NCBI RefSeq assembly: GCF_030247185.1 | Contig: NC_080572.1 | Location: 214,487,435-214,551,434, forward strand | Source: Malaya genurostris | Lineage: Eukaryota; Arthropoda; Insecta; Diptera; Culicidae | Direction: 5' to 3' | Length of the DNA stretch: 64,000 nt | Part shown: positions 51,790-62,159 of the stretch, piece after piece | How positions within the stretch are numbered: position 1 is the stretch's first letter | How the letters are laid out: every line of letters starts with the position of its first letter | The notes under the pieces: generated by a model | The model's database searches: none | What the model saw: only the letters and a program-made list of their open reading frames with translations | Told to the model about the DNA's origin: nothing | Made by a program: the position numbers and the translations under genes

Positions 51790-52400
51790 AATAAACATCT
51801 AGGGCACGCTCCAAATTCAACTGCAAATCTAGATCAAAAACTCAGGTCATAAATCTAGTTCTAGAAGTAAGGAACTGAAGTTATTTTTAGAATTTTCTGA
51901 ACTGCGTTATAAAACTAAATTCTAAACTTGAATTCCAAGTCCTAATATAGGAACTGAATTCAGTTCCACCATCTAGTTCCAGAAATCTTGTTCACAATTC
52001 ACTGTTCCAACATGTAGGTTCTGAATTCTGGAAATGAATGCTGAAACTGAATTTATTAATTAAATTCTGAAACATAGTTTAGGAATTAAACTCTGGTTTT
52101 GAATTCATTTATTGAATGAAGGTTACCTAATATTTAGTTTCAGAATCTAAAATTCATATCCCGAATTCTGTTTATTAATTCTGATGATAAAATCCTAAAT
52201 CATATCTCTGGATTGATTCGAATCCCTGAATAAGGAACGAAATTTGAAACCAGTTTCAAAATCCAGAAATAGGATTCATAGTTAAAATGCTGAACCTGTA
52301 ATCTGGAACTAAATTTTGAAATAGAAGTATGAAACTAAATTTGGAACTTAAAATCAACTTCAGAATTCAGGTGGACCAGAATCTAGGTTTACCACCCCAT
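51790..52400. repeat. Degenerate gaattctgaaactgaa-type minisatellite
   Basis: About 600 bp are made largely of variants of (gaac/gaat)-t-c-t-g-a-a-a-c-t-g-a-a-t-t-c-type words, such as aactgaattcagttcc, ctgaattctggaaatg and gctgaaactgaattt, spaced roughly 12-20 bp apart. A shorter block of the same kind lies at 57915-58035. The units are too diverged to give a clean period by eye. Confidence 0.6.
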
Positions 52401-54660
52401 AATTACTGATTTTGGTGAAAGAATTTCAACACGATATTCAGTTCCGTCTGACTTACTAGAAAAAAATAACAATCCTCGGTCAAGATTTAGCTATTACACT
52501 CGGCCAGTAGAACATGGGAACTGATATGTGCCTGACTGCCTCAAAACCGTCGTCCTGGTGCGAAAAAGGCAAGCGAACGTGGTGAGTTTTCCTCATTATT
52601 TCCAAAAGTTTGAGAAAACATAGTTTTTGAATTATTTATGGCAATTTTACACTGTTGAAAATTTATTCACCAATTTCTGATTATATTTCTGATAGCATGG
52701 AGAAAAAATTATGTTGTTGCGTTAAGTATAACAAGAGATATTCACAATCAAAAACTTATCACTCTCTCAAAGGGTAAATTTTGAAAAGGCGCCCCATAGT
52801 AAAGTAAGTCGTATTCACGACAAAATCCTATAAGTGACGTCGCACTGTTTCTAACCGTATTTTTACTTCAATTATCATAGAGGGCTCAATGATGAAATTC
52901 AAATATATTTTTACTGAGCCCTTCGGTTCCGACAATGTTACCGAATAAGCATCGTAAGTTTTGAAAATAACTCGAGTAATTCGGAATGGACTCGAATGAA
53001 TCGACACACTTAGAAAAATTATGTAAATTTACGTTTTCTGAGATTGGCGAGGCCCGTGAAAGTGGCAACCCTATGAAGAATTTCTGGTCTGCCAGAATGA
53101 GATAGTCGTTGCCATAAGCGAAAACGTTTCCAAATGGTGTTGCGAATCATTCATTAACGAAAGCAACTACTATACCTACACACCTGTGTTACACGATAGG
53201 TGCCTTATCCCTGTAACCGCAATGGATTTAGTATATTATTCATGAATCGACTACAGTTGAAAAATTATACTACTTTAATTGTTATAGTTAGTAAATTATT
53301 CATTTGAATGAGTTGATTTATATGACCAGAACGGCACTTGTTTTCAGAAAATGAATTATAGTTGGGAAACTACTTCGGTGTTGTTTACTGATTCGAGCTT
53401 CCTTACCGCATCGTTAGCTCCTGAATCTGTTCAACATGTTTGAACATACGGCCATACCCACCCTCTCTTCCTTGTCCAACGACGACAGCCTGCTCGAATT
53501 TGCCTTCCTCAAGTGTTCGCTCTGTTGACGATTCACTTCGAGCTTTTGAACGTGTGCGAAAGTAGCAAAATGTTGAACCCATGTTGTCTTGCTTGCTAGG
53601 GAAGCGAATATAAGCATGTATGTAAACGCTTTCATCCACGTAGATCGTTACGCTCCCTACCGAGTATACCGTCGCGTTGTATTGGGGAAGTAATTAACGC
53701 GACAGGTCCCGGTTGATAGGGTGGAAGCATTGAAACCCGTTATAGGGGTAGTATTTGATTCAGTCTGGTAGGACCCGATGATCAAGTAGTTACATGCTTT
53801 CTTTTTTCATTTGACTCTCGTAATTAATAAATTTTTCTTATTGAAACTTTGTGACCAAATTGAAAATGCGTCCGAAATAGGGACCCTAACGTGCTGAAAC
53901 TTTGCTTTTGTGTTTCGATAATTGCACTACACAGTACCTATTTTCATCTTATTAGTCGAGGTATTACGCTATTCCATTGATTGCATAGCCAACGATTGCG
54001 CCTTAATCGATGTCAACGTCCTTACATCGACTAGAAGGAAAATTATCGTAGCAAGGTTTGCGTGAAACTGTTTGAATATATGAATTCAAATTTATTCTGG
54101 CAAGCATTTGTCATCGGGACAGAACGGTAACTGACAGTCAACATTAATACTTATGCTCACTTTCACATCCAACGTGAATTGTGTTCACATAAAACGTTTT
54201 GACGTACGGCATGTGTGAATGCACTCATAAGGAAAACATAAAACTAATCATGACCAAACGATGACGTCCTGTTGACGTTGTTTACCCCGTGCGAAACTCT
54301 TTAAAGGTGATGTATAGTTAGGATTCAGTTAGTTCAGGAAGAAAGCTGAATCGCTCTGAGACACGAGAAATTTTAGATTCCAAACTAAGATTTTCAGTTC
54401 AAGTTGCCTTTCTGCGAAGGATGTGAAATCATGTTCACATTGGTCAAAAATTCGAATTTTTCAACACACAACACAAAAAGTCGCGACGTTTCCTAATGGA
54501 CAGTCGAAAAGTAATAGATACTTCTACCATTCCTTTCTTCTCGTTTTCGGCTCATCAGTGCATAATACATACGCCCACGTAGCAGTTCAAATAAAATTGT
54601 TTCAGTTTGCACTAAACACTTTGAAATGCTCTACTCTGACGAGTCGAAGTCGAAACGTAA
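52400..54660. other. No recognised gene
   Basis: Apparently unique sequence. Two overlapping minus-strand open stretches at 53403-53639 show no domain. No transposon motif was seen. Confidence 0.4.
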
Positions 54661-54662
54661 GA

Positions 54663-54683
54663 AATAGTGTAAAGCAGGCGCGT
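54663..54683. repeat. 21-bp target-site duplication (left) of the unclassified retroposon
   Basis: aatagtgtaaagcaggcgcg plus t is repeated exactly at 56214-56234. Confidence 0.9.
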
Positions 54684-56213
54684 GATGTGATGTGATGTGA
54701 TGTGAAGTGAAGCCACCATCAGTTCAAGGACTTGCCAGTGGATGCGGGTAGACTTACAGTAGCCCCGATATGACTCATCCATTCACCTTCTTACTATAGC
54801 TGTTACCGAAAAGCGAACAAAAAGGGTTGGGCGGATATGTAAGTAGAGTCACTTACTCGTATTCCGCGGGAATAAAAGATGCTCTTCCAACCATAATATC
54901 CAGTGCATGGATGAAGCATACCGCTATACATGCTTGAACCCGCCTGATGGTTTGTTTGAGAAGGGCGCGTCCGAGTCATGTCAAACCTTCAGAAGGAAAC
55001 AAGTTTCCTTCAAGTGACTTGGGCTGGCTATCCACAATCCCTCGTCCAGTCATCAATTCGTCCGATGCCCTGATGCTCCCTCCTCTATACGTCCCCGTGA
55101 TAAATGTTTTATATTGATAAATACGATGAAACATAGTGTAATGAAATTAATATAACATGAAAAGATATAATAGATTACAAAATAATACAATATAACATAA
55201 TATAATATAATATATTTTAATTTAATATAATATAATACAATGTCATACAATATAATATAATATATCATAAAACAATATATAAAATAACATTTAGTGTAGA
55301 GTGTCAGTTATGCTCTTCTATCTTCGCAATACTGCAGGAAGTAGAATATTTCTCTTCTAATAACAATAATAATATCCACATCTATAAAAATAATATATGT
55401 TATTATTATTGATGACAAATTAATAATGATAACAGTAAATATAATAATGAAAATAATAATAAAAAACGAATCTAATATAGTACAATGAATTATATAATAA
55501 ATAATAGAATGAATAAAAAGATATGTTGCGATATGCTATGATATTATATTACTTGAATTTATATGTCATTTCTCATGCTCTCATTCTGCCCTCAACGCAT
55601 TCCATCGACCAATTGTCACCACAGACACACGTGTAGGCATGAAACAGGAACCAGTGAGGACCAAGCTCACCTTGTGACGACCTTGATAGTTAGTTAAAAG
55701 ATTACTTTAATATAACTGATAATGATAATGATAACTTATAAGGAAAACAAATTTATATTTTGCGCAGAGGTACGTAGTACTACTCATAATAAACCCTATA
55801 ATATAATATAATATCATAAAATATAATATAATTATATAATATAATATGCTATGATGCAATGCAGTATAATACCATAATAACATAAAATAGTGTAAGACGA
55901 TAATATATGAAACAATATGCTATGATATAATATAACAGTTAATGTCGCAGTGTAAGTTACGCTCTTCTCATAATAAAAATAATACTAATAATACATGATG
56001 TAATAAACGACAGACTTATATGTTACAATATACTATGATAAACATTGCACTTTAGGATGGGCTTCAACCTACAAGCCATTTCGCACCTTCTCATTCTGCT
56101 ACTAACGCAGAAGGCGATAGCACCCAGTCGACGCCGTTCTATTGACCAAATGTCATCATAGACGCTCGGGGAGGCATGAGATAGGGACTTAGTTATATCA
56201 CCATTTGACGACC
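54684..56213 (-). mobile_element. Unclassified retroposon, copy 2, (ACATC)n tail, apparently dimeric
   Basis: On the minus strand it starts ggtcgtcaaatggtg at 56213 and ends gatggtggcttc followed by an (acatc)n tail (plus-strand tgatg repeats at 54684-54705). An exact 21-bp duplication lies outside. A second 5' start (ggtcgtcac, plus-strand gtgacgacc ending 55682) and two gtaagttatgctcttc-type blocks (about 55303 and 55950) show two head-to-tail 5' segments within one insertion. AT-rich tracts at 55090-55550 and 55690-56040 replace the (ATT)n array of copy 1. No tRNA-bearing insert is present here. Confidence 0.75.
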
Positions 56214-56234
56214 AATAGTGTAAAGCAGGCGCGT
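56214..56234. repeat. 21-bp target-site duplication (right)
   Basis: Exact partner of 54663-54683. Confidence 0.9.
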
Positions 56235-56258
56235 ATACAGAAACTCAAAAATTTATTA

Positions 56259-57098
56259 GGGGAGACTGGAGTTAGGTTGGACACGGGGTTAAAGCGGACA
56301 ACTTCAATACCGTATAAACCAGCAGTTATTTCGATCCATGGATTGACTTTGTAAACGCGCTATCATGTGACAAACAGGCGTCAGTTAGTAGGATGACGCT
56401 AAGTCAATTCAGTTTGGTATCAATCGTGTTCAAGTCAAAACGTGCACGTTTTGAATTGTTTTTGAAAGTTTATTTACTGTTGAATCCAGTGATTGACTGT
56501 GCCGAGCTAAACCGGACAAAAAAGTGGGGCTCATCTGGACACATAATTTTCGACTTGAAATTGTTAACGGATTCTATATCTGATATCTATACTGCCATTC
56601 TATTTTTTATCACTAATTCTAAGCAGATTTTCTAAAAAAAAGTAAAACGTTTATTATATGTAGCAAAATAATCAAATGATCTTCAATAATAATTCAAAAA
56701 TCAGTTTCAGCGCAAATCATTCGGCGAGCAGGCTTATGTCTCACAAAAGGTTGTAACCAACAGATAATCCATTCGAACGTGACTTCATTTTCTTCGCACT
56801 CATTAAAGTATCTCGAGATTTGGCACCCGATTGTATTCGTTCTTCATTTTTGTGTGAAGCTTTATAATCCGGTTTTACGACATAACGAGTCCGGTTTAGC
56901 CACGCTGATCTAGAAATGTTGAATTTTAGAGTGGTCACTTCTACGCGATTTGGTACGAAAAATATAGCATATTTCTCCAAATCACATATTTGGAATTGCA
57001 GTTGATGGTTGATTCTACACAAAGATAGAGATAACTTGGAAAAAAACTAATTGTAGTGGATGTTTTTTTTTAAATTCCCAAAACTGTCCGGTCTCCCC
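56259..57098. mobile_element. 840-bp TA-flanked DNA element, ggggagac ends
   Basis: ggggagactgg at 56259 is mirrored by ccggtctcccc ending at 57098, with TA outside each (56257-56258 and 57099-57100). A minus-strand open stretch (57022-56741, 93 codons) containing YAIFFVPNRVEVTTLKFNISRSAWLNRTRYVV could be a remnant of a DNA-binding or transposase protein, but I do not recognise it. The right end lies inside a tandem duplication. Confidence 0.65.
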
Positions 57099-57259
57099 TA
57101 TATTATGAAACCTCTTTTCTCAAGGTATTCAAGGTTGATTCTACACAAAGATAGAGATAACTTGGAAAAAACCTAATTGTAGTGGATGTTTTTTTTTTAA
57201 ATTCCCAAAACTGTCCGGTCTCCCCTATATTATGAAACCTCTTTTCTCAAGGTATTCAA
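57007..57259 (+). repeat. 126-bp tandem duplication covering the right end of the DNA element
   Basis: The 126-bp unit beginning ggttgattctacacaaagat is repeated immediately (57007-57132 and 57133-57259), with only two or three differences in homopolymers. It includes the element's right TIR plus 32 bp of flank, so the duplication happened after insertion. Confidence 0.95.
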
Positions 57260-57591
57260 AACAAGAATAAAATTAGAATCCTGGAACAAAAGTAGTAAAA
57301 CTTGCAAAATTCACTCATCCAATCAACTAATACGAAAGATTAATGATATTCGAAAGTGTGAATTAAGCATGTCAGTTTTATTCGTATGCACGTATTCCAG
57401 TTACGTCTCTAACATTACCCACCAGCCGTTTTATTTAGTGAATTTTCGTTTCTGATATTTTTCTTGCCAGTGCACAGTGGGAAAAATCTATGAAAACCCG
57501 CAAAGAATTCTGTAACTAATGAACTAACTGAGATAGGTCAACAAACCAAAGCGTTTTTTATGTAAAAATGTCCAAGGAATTCAATGGTAAA

Positions 57592-57808
57592 ATAGTCATC
57601 AAAACATTTCGTGCGGCCGAAATAGGTTCTTCCATTCGATTCTCCAGACTTTTTTACATAAGATAAGATAGTTTTCGTATGCTTTCAAGGACGATTTACA
57701 ATAAGATATCATGAAATGGAGGAAATGGGGTAAAATAGCCACCAAAACGTTTCGTGCGGACACTCTTCCATTCGATTCTCCAGACATTTTTACATAAAAT
57801 CAAACTAT
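57592..57808 (+). repeat. Imperfect tandem repeat, about 135-bp spacing
   Basis: ccaaaacgtttcgtgcgg and ttccattcgattctccagac blocks appear twice (about 57595-57680 and 57735-57805). The second copy has a short deletion. Confidence 0.75.
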
Positions 57809-57914
57809 TTCATTAGACCGCACTCGATTTCTTTTCAAGTTACAGAACAAATACTACAGAAAACCCTTAATCTACTGGGCATTTGGGGCAAACAAGCAGG
57901 ATGGCGATTCGTGC

Positions 57915-58035
57915 TGCCATACAAGTTCTGAATTCGGAACCTGAATTCTGAAAATTGATTCTCAAACTGAATTTGAAAATTAAATTTTGAAACTGAAGCA
58001 AAATCCAAAAACTGAATTCAGGAATTGAATTATGG
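57915..58035. repeat. Short gaattctgaaac-type minisatellite block
   Basis: Same kind of degenerate units as at 51790-52400. Confidence 0.55.
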
Positions 58036-58153
58036 CAGCAAAAGAAACAAAAACAAAATCTCAAATCAGCATGTGGTGGTATAGCGGAGAAAGCAGATAG
58101 GCTTGTTATGCGACGTATAGTGATTACTGGCGGAGGAGTTGTCATATACTATA

Positions 58154-58260
58154 CACTGAGGTCTCTTTTTACGCGGAGTATACACACCGCGTGAAAAAAA
58201 ACTTCGCAAAAAAACCGCGTAACTTCCGAAATCCGGAAAAACCTCAAATCCAAAGAAAAA
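58154..58260. repeat. Possible MITE end, cactgaggtctctttttacgcgg
   Basis: A tttacgcgg block and its near-inverse ccgcgtaac sit 45-60 bp apart. A similar tttacgcg theme occurs at 47.22-47.34 kb. It fits the end of a Tigger/pogo-like MITE, but the second terminus was not found. Confidence 0.35.
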
Positions 58261-58593
58261 AATTTTTTGATGCCAGATATCTTAGAAATGTCTGAAACGT
58301 CCAGATCTGGTCTAATTACAAAAAAAAAAGTTTTTTGAAGGAATCGACTGGGAAAAATTATGCATTTAAATTATGCGTATCGGTCCTGAAGTTAATGATT
58401 GAACTTAAGTGAAGACATGCAAATTTCCGATATTTGCAAAGCATTGGTTCTGTTTTCATATTCGAGAATTTATATTGTACTAGCTGACCCATCGAACTTC
58501 GTCTCGTCGAATTTTTTTTTGCGTAAAAACAAATTCCGGCGCTTCTTTTCCTGATTTTAATCAATAAATCTTCCATATGCTTGAAAAATAAAC

Positions 58594-58606
58594 TAATGAA
58601 CTGATT
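58594..58606. repeat. Target-site duplication of I-clade copy 2 (3' side)
   Basis: taatgaactgatt is repeated exactly at 62146-62158. Confidence 0.9.
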
Positions 58607-61600
58607 TTTTTTTTTTCCATAAATACGTTTATTTCTTAAGGCAGTTTACATAAGTTTTTCTTCGCCGTAGCATCACTTTTACATAATATTCTTATCCTAA
58701 TTTAATTCTAACATAGTCACAACGTTTTGAATTTATTAAAACATATTCTCTTATAGCTTAAATATCAGCTTAGGTAACTCGTCATTAATTATGAAATCTA
58801 CTCGGAAAATATGTTTGAACCAAACGATTAACTTCTATAAATTATAAAATAAGCTGTTATTTTCAGACATTTTGTTGATAATTTCATAAACTGTTTCGAG
58901 TTTGTTTGTATCATTACATAATTTTTATTCTAATTTAGCTATTGGTTGAACTCATGGACGCAGCTGGGATCAGAACTAAGTCTTAAAAGGGGCCTTTATT
59001 AAATTGAAACTCCAATTTTCTTTATGAAATGATAAATAAGTTTCATGTATGAAAGGTCACGACAAGCAAGAATGTCTCGAACTGGGATATTGGATAGTCT
59101 ACCTTGGGTACGCAAAGAATTTATTAGTTGAGATCTGACATCACGATACTCCACGCATGTCCAAACGACATGATCAATATCCCGATAACCTTCTCCGCAA
59201 GCACAATGATTAGTCTCGGAGAGCCCAATTCGAAGGAGATGTGCATCTAACGTGTAGTGATTGGACATGAGTCTGGACATCACACGAATGAAATCCCTAC
59301 TCACATCCAGTCCCCTGAACCATGCCTTTGTCGATATTTTCGGAATAATTGAGTGCATCCACCGACCCAGATCATCTCTATCCCAAGATGCTTGCCAGCT
59401 GGCAAGTGTTCTTTGGCGAGACGAGCTATAGAATTCGTTGAAAGCAATCGGTCGCTCATAAATGTCACCCTCAATAGCACCACGTTTGGCTAAAATATCG
59501 GCTCTTTCATTGCCAGGAATGGAGCAATGAGCCGGGACCCAGACTATAGTGATTAGATAATTATTGTTCAATATGTCGTTCAGGCACTGTTTTATTTTGC
59601 CCAGGAAAAACGGTTCATTTTTGCCAGCAGCGTTTGAGCGAATGGCTTCAATTGCACTCAGACTATCTGTGAAGAGGAAATAATGGTTTGGAGATAATGT
59701 GACGATTACACTCAAACTATAATGAACTGCTGCTAGCTCTGCTATATAAACAGATGCAGGTTCTTGAAGCCTAAATGAGGCCGAAACATTATTGTTGAAC
59801 ATACCAAACCCTGTCGCTTCTTCAATTCGCGATCCGTCCGTGTAAAACATTTTCTCAGAGTCAATATGCCTGAACTTACTTGAAAATATTTTTGGGATTT
59901 CCGTCGAGCGTAGATGATCCGGGATTCCACGCACTTCACGCTGCATGGATGTATCGAAAAATAAAGTTGAGTCAGGGGCACTTAGGATGCTGACACGGAT
60001 AGGAATATATCTTGAAGGGTTGATTTCCTGTGACATATGGTTAAAATATACTGTCATAAATTTTGTTTGAGATCGAAGCTCGACTAGTCGTTCGAAATTA
60101 TTAATTACCATGGGATTCAGCACCTCACATCTTATTAGCAGGCGTGATGAAAGCTCCCAAAATCGATCTTTTAATGGAAGAACTCCCGCCAGAACTTCAA
60201 GACTCATTGTATGTGTCGAATGCATGCAGCCTAAGGCAATTCGCAAACAACGGTACTGAATTCGCTCAAGTTTGATAAAATGAGAGTTTGCAGCGGAACG
60301 AAAACAAACGCATCCATATTCCATCACTGAAAGTATCGTTGTTTGATACAATTTTATTAGATCTTGCGGATGAGAACCCCACCAAGATCCTGTTATTGTT
60401 CGAAGAAAATTTACTCTTTGTTGGCATTTCGTTATCAGATACCTAATGTGTCCTCCCCACGTGCATTTGGAATCGAACCACACCCCGAGGTATTTAAAAG
60501 TTAAAACCTGTTGGATCATTCTTCCCATCATATGGAGCTGAAGCTGCGCGGGATCATGCTTTCTTGAAAAGACGACTAACTTGTTTTCTCCGCAGAGAAT
60601 TCGATACCAAGATGAACAGCCCAAACGGACAAGTTATCTAAGGTATCTTGCAATGGTTTATGCAGATCAATAGCTTTGGGCCCAGTAACTGAAACCACGC
60701 CATCATCTGCCAATTGTCTTAGTGTACATGGGGTTACTAGACAGCTGTCAATGTCATTCACGTAAAAATTATAGAGGAGCGGACTGAGGCATGAGCCTTG
60801 CGGGAGACCCATGTAGCTAATTCTGAATGTTGCCAAATCGCCATGTGAAAAATACATGCACTTCTCTGACAAAAGGTTGTGCAAATAATTATTTATAACC
60901 GCTGGAAGTCCATGTTGGTGGAGCTTGTCTGAAAGAACATCAATGGAAACTGAATCAAATGCTCCTTTAATGTCTAAAAATACAGATGCCATTTGTTGCT
61001 TTTGAGCGAAGGCAATTTGGATGTCAGACGAAAGTAATGCAAGGCAATCATTCGTCCCTTTATTTCTACGGAAGCCAAACTGAGTATCTGACAACAAACC
61101 GTTCGTCTCGACCCAAGTGTCGAGACGTCGTAGAATAATTTCTTCGAACAATTTTCTGATGCAGGACAACATCGCAATGGGTCTATATGAGTTGTGATTG
61201 GAAGCTGGTTTCCCCGGCTTTTGAATGGCGATAACTTTCACTTGTCTCCAGTCAGGTGGAACAATATTTTGCTCAAGAAACTTGTTGAACAATTCCAACA
61301 AACGTCTTTTTGCGAGGTCGGGCAGATTCTTCACCAAGTTGAATTTAATTCTGTCCAACCCAGGGGCGTTATTGTTACAAGACAAGAGTGCTATAGAAAA
61401 TTCCATCATTGAAAATGGGTTATTAATAAAACCATTATTTGGAGGAGATTCCCGTATAATGCTCTGCGTAGGAACAGAATCTGGGCAAACTTTCCTAGCA
61501 AAGTCAAATATCCATCGGTTCGAGTATTCATCACTCTCATTGCCCACGTTACGATTCCTCATTCGTCTGGCCGTATTCCAAAGAGTGCTCATTGAGGTTT

Positions 61601-62145
61601 CTCTTGACAAACCTTCGACAAAATGTCTCCAATAGCTACATTTTTTGGCTCGAAGTATGCTCTTGTACTTGGTTTCTAAAACCATAAGTTTTTCAAAGTT
61701 CTGAGGAGTTCCTCCTCCCCGTTTTAGAAACGTCTTGCAAGCATTTTGTTTTGCGAGTTTAGCCTCTGAGCACTCTTTGTCCCACCAGGGGTTGGGAGGC
61801 CTTCTGTTAGTCGTTGGCCCAGGAAAGCGTTTAGTTTGGGATTGTTCTGCGGCCTCCAGAATCGAACAAACGAGGAAGTCATATTCTTCAAGTGGAGGGA
61901 GCTCTTCCATTGAATTCAAAATACTAGAGATTCTACTTTGGTATTTAATCCAGTCGATATTTTTTGTCAAATCATATGGAATACTAGCTGAATTAGCAAT
62001 ACATTTGTTACAGCTAATTGAGATGATGATTGGTAAATGATCGCTACCGTGTAGATCAGGCAATATTTTCCAGGTGCAATCTAGTCGAATTGATGTTGAG
62101 CAAAGAGATAGATCTAATGCACTTGGGCGTGCAGGAGGTCTTGGG
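58607..62145 (-). mobile_element. 5'-truncated I-clade retrotransposon, copy 2
   Basis: Minus-strand copy of the element at 26.7-32.7 kb. It ends in an A-tail (plus-strand T-run from 58605) and is truncated in the endonuclease region at 62145, with a 13-bp duplication outside. Truncation at the 5' end is the usual result of incomplete target-primed reverse transcription. Protein identity to copy 1 is very high by eye, with a few substitutions per hundred residues. Confidence 0.95.
58999..62145 (-). pseudogene. ORF2 remnant of I-clade copy 2, one frameshift
   Basis: Begins mid-endonuclease (PRPPARPSALDLSLCSTSIRL, retaining SDHLP) and continues through RT (FLDIKGAFDSV, GLPQGSCLSPLLYN, LADDG) and RNase H (YTDGS, AELAA, FTDSLS, GNERAD) to the CACGEG zinc motif. 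A single 1-nt deletion at about 60585 (after EFSAEKT, in the RT thumb) breaks the frame into 62145-60576 and 60624-58999. Lacking the N-terminal endonuclease half, ORF1 and promoter, it cannot move by itself. Confidence 0.95.
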
Positions 62146-62158
62146 TAATGAACTGATT
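62146..62158. repeat. Target-site duplication of I-clade copy 2 (5' side)
   Basis: Exact partner of 58594-58606. Confidence 0.9.
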
Positions 62159-62159
62159 G

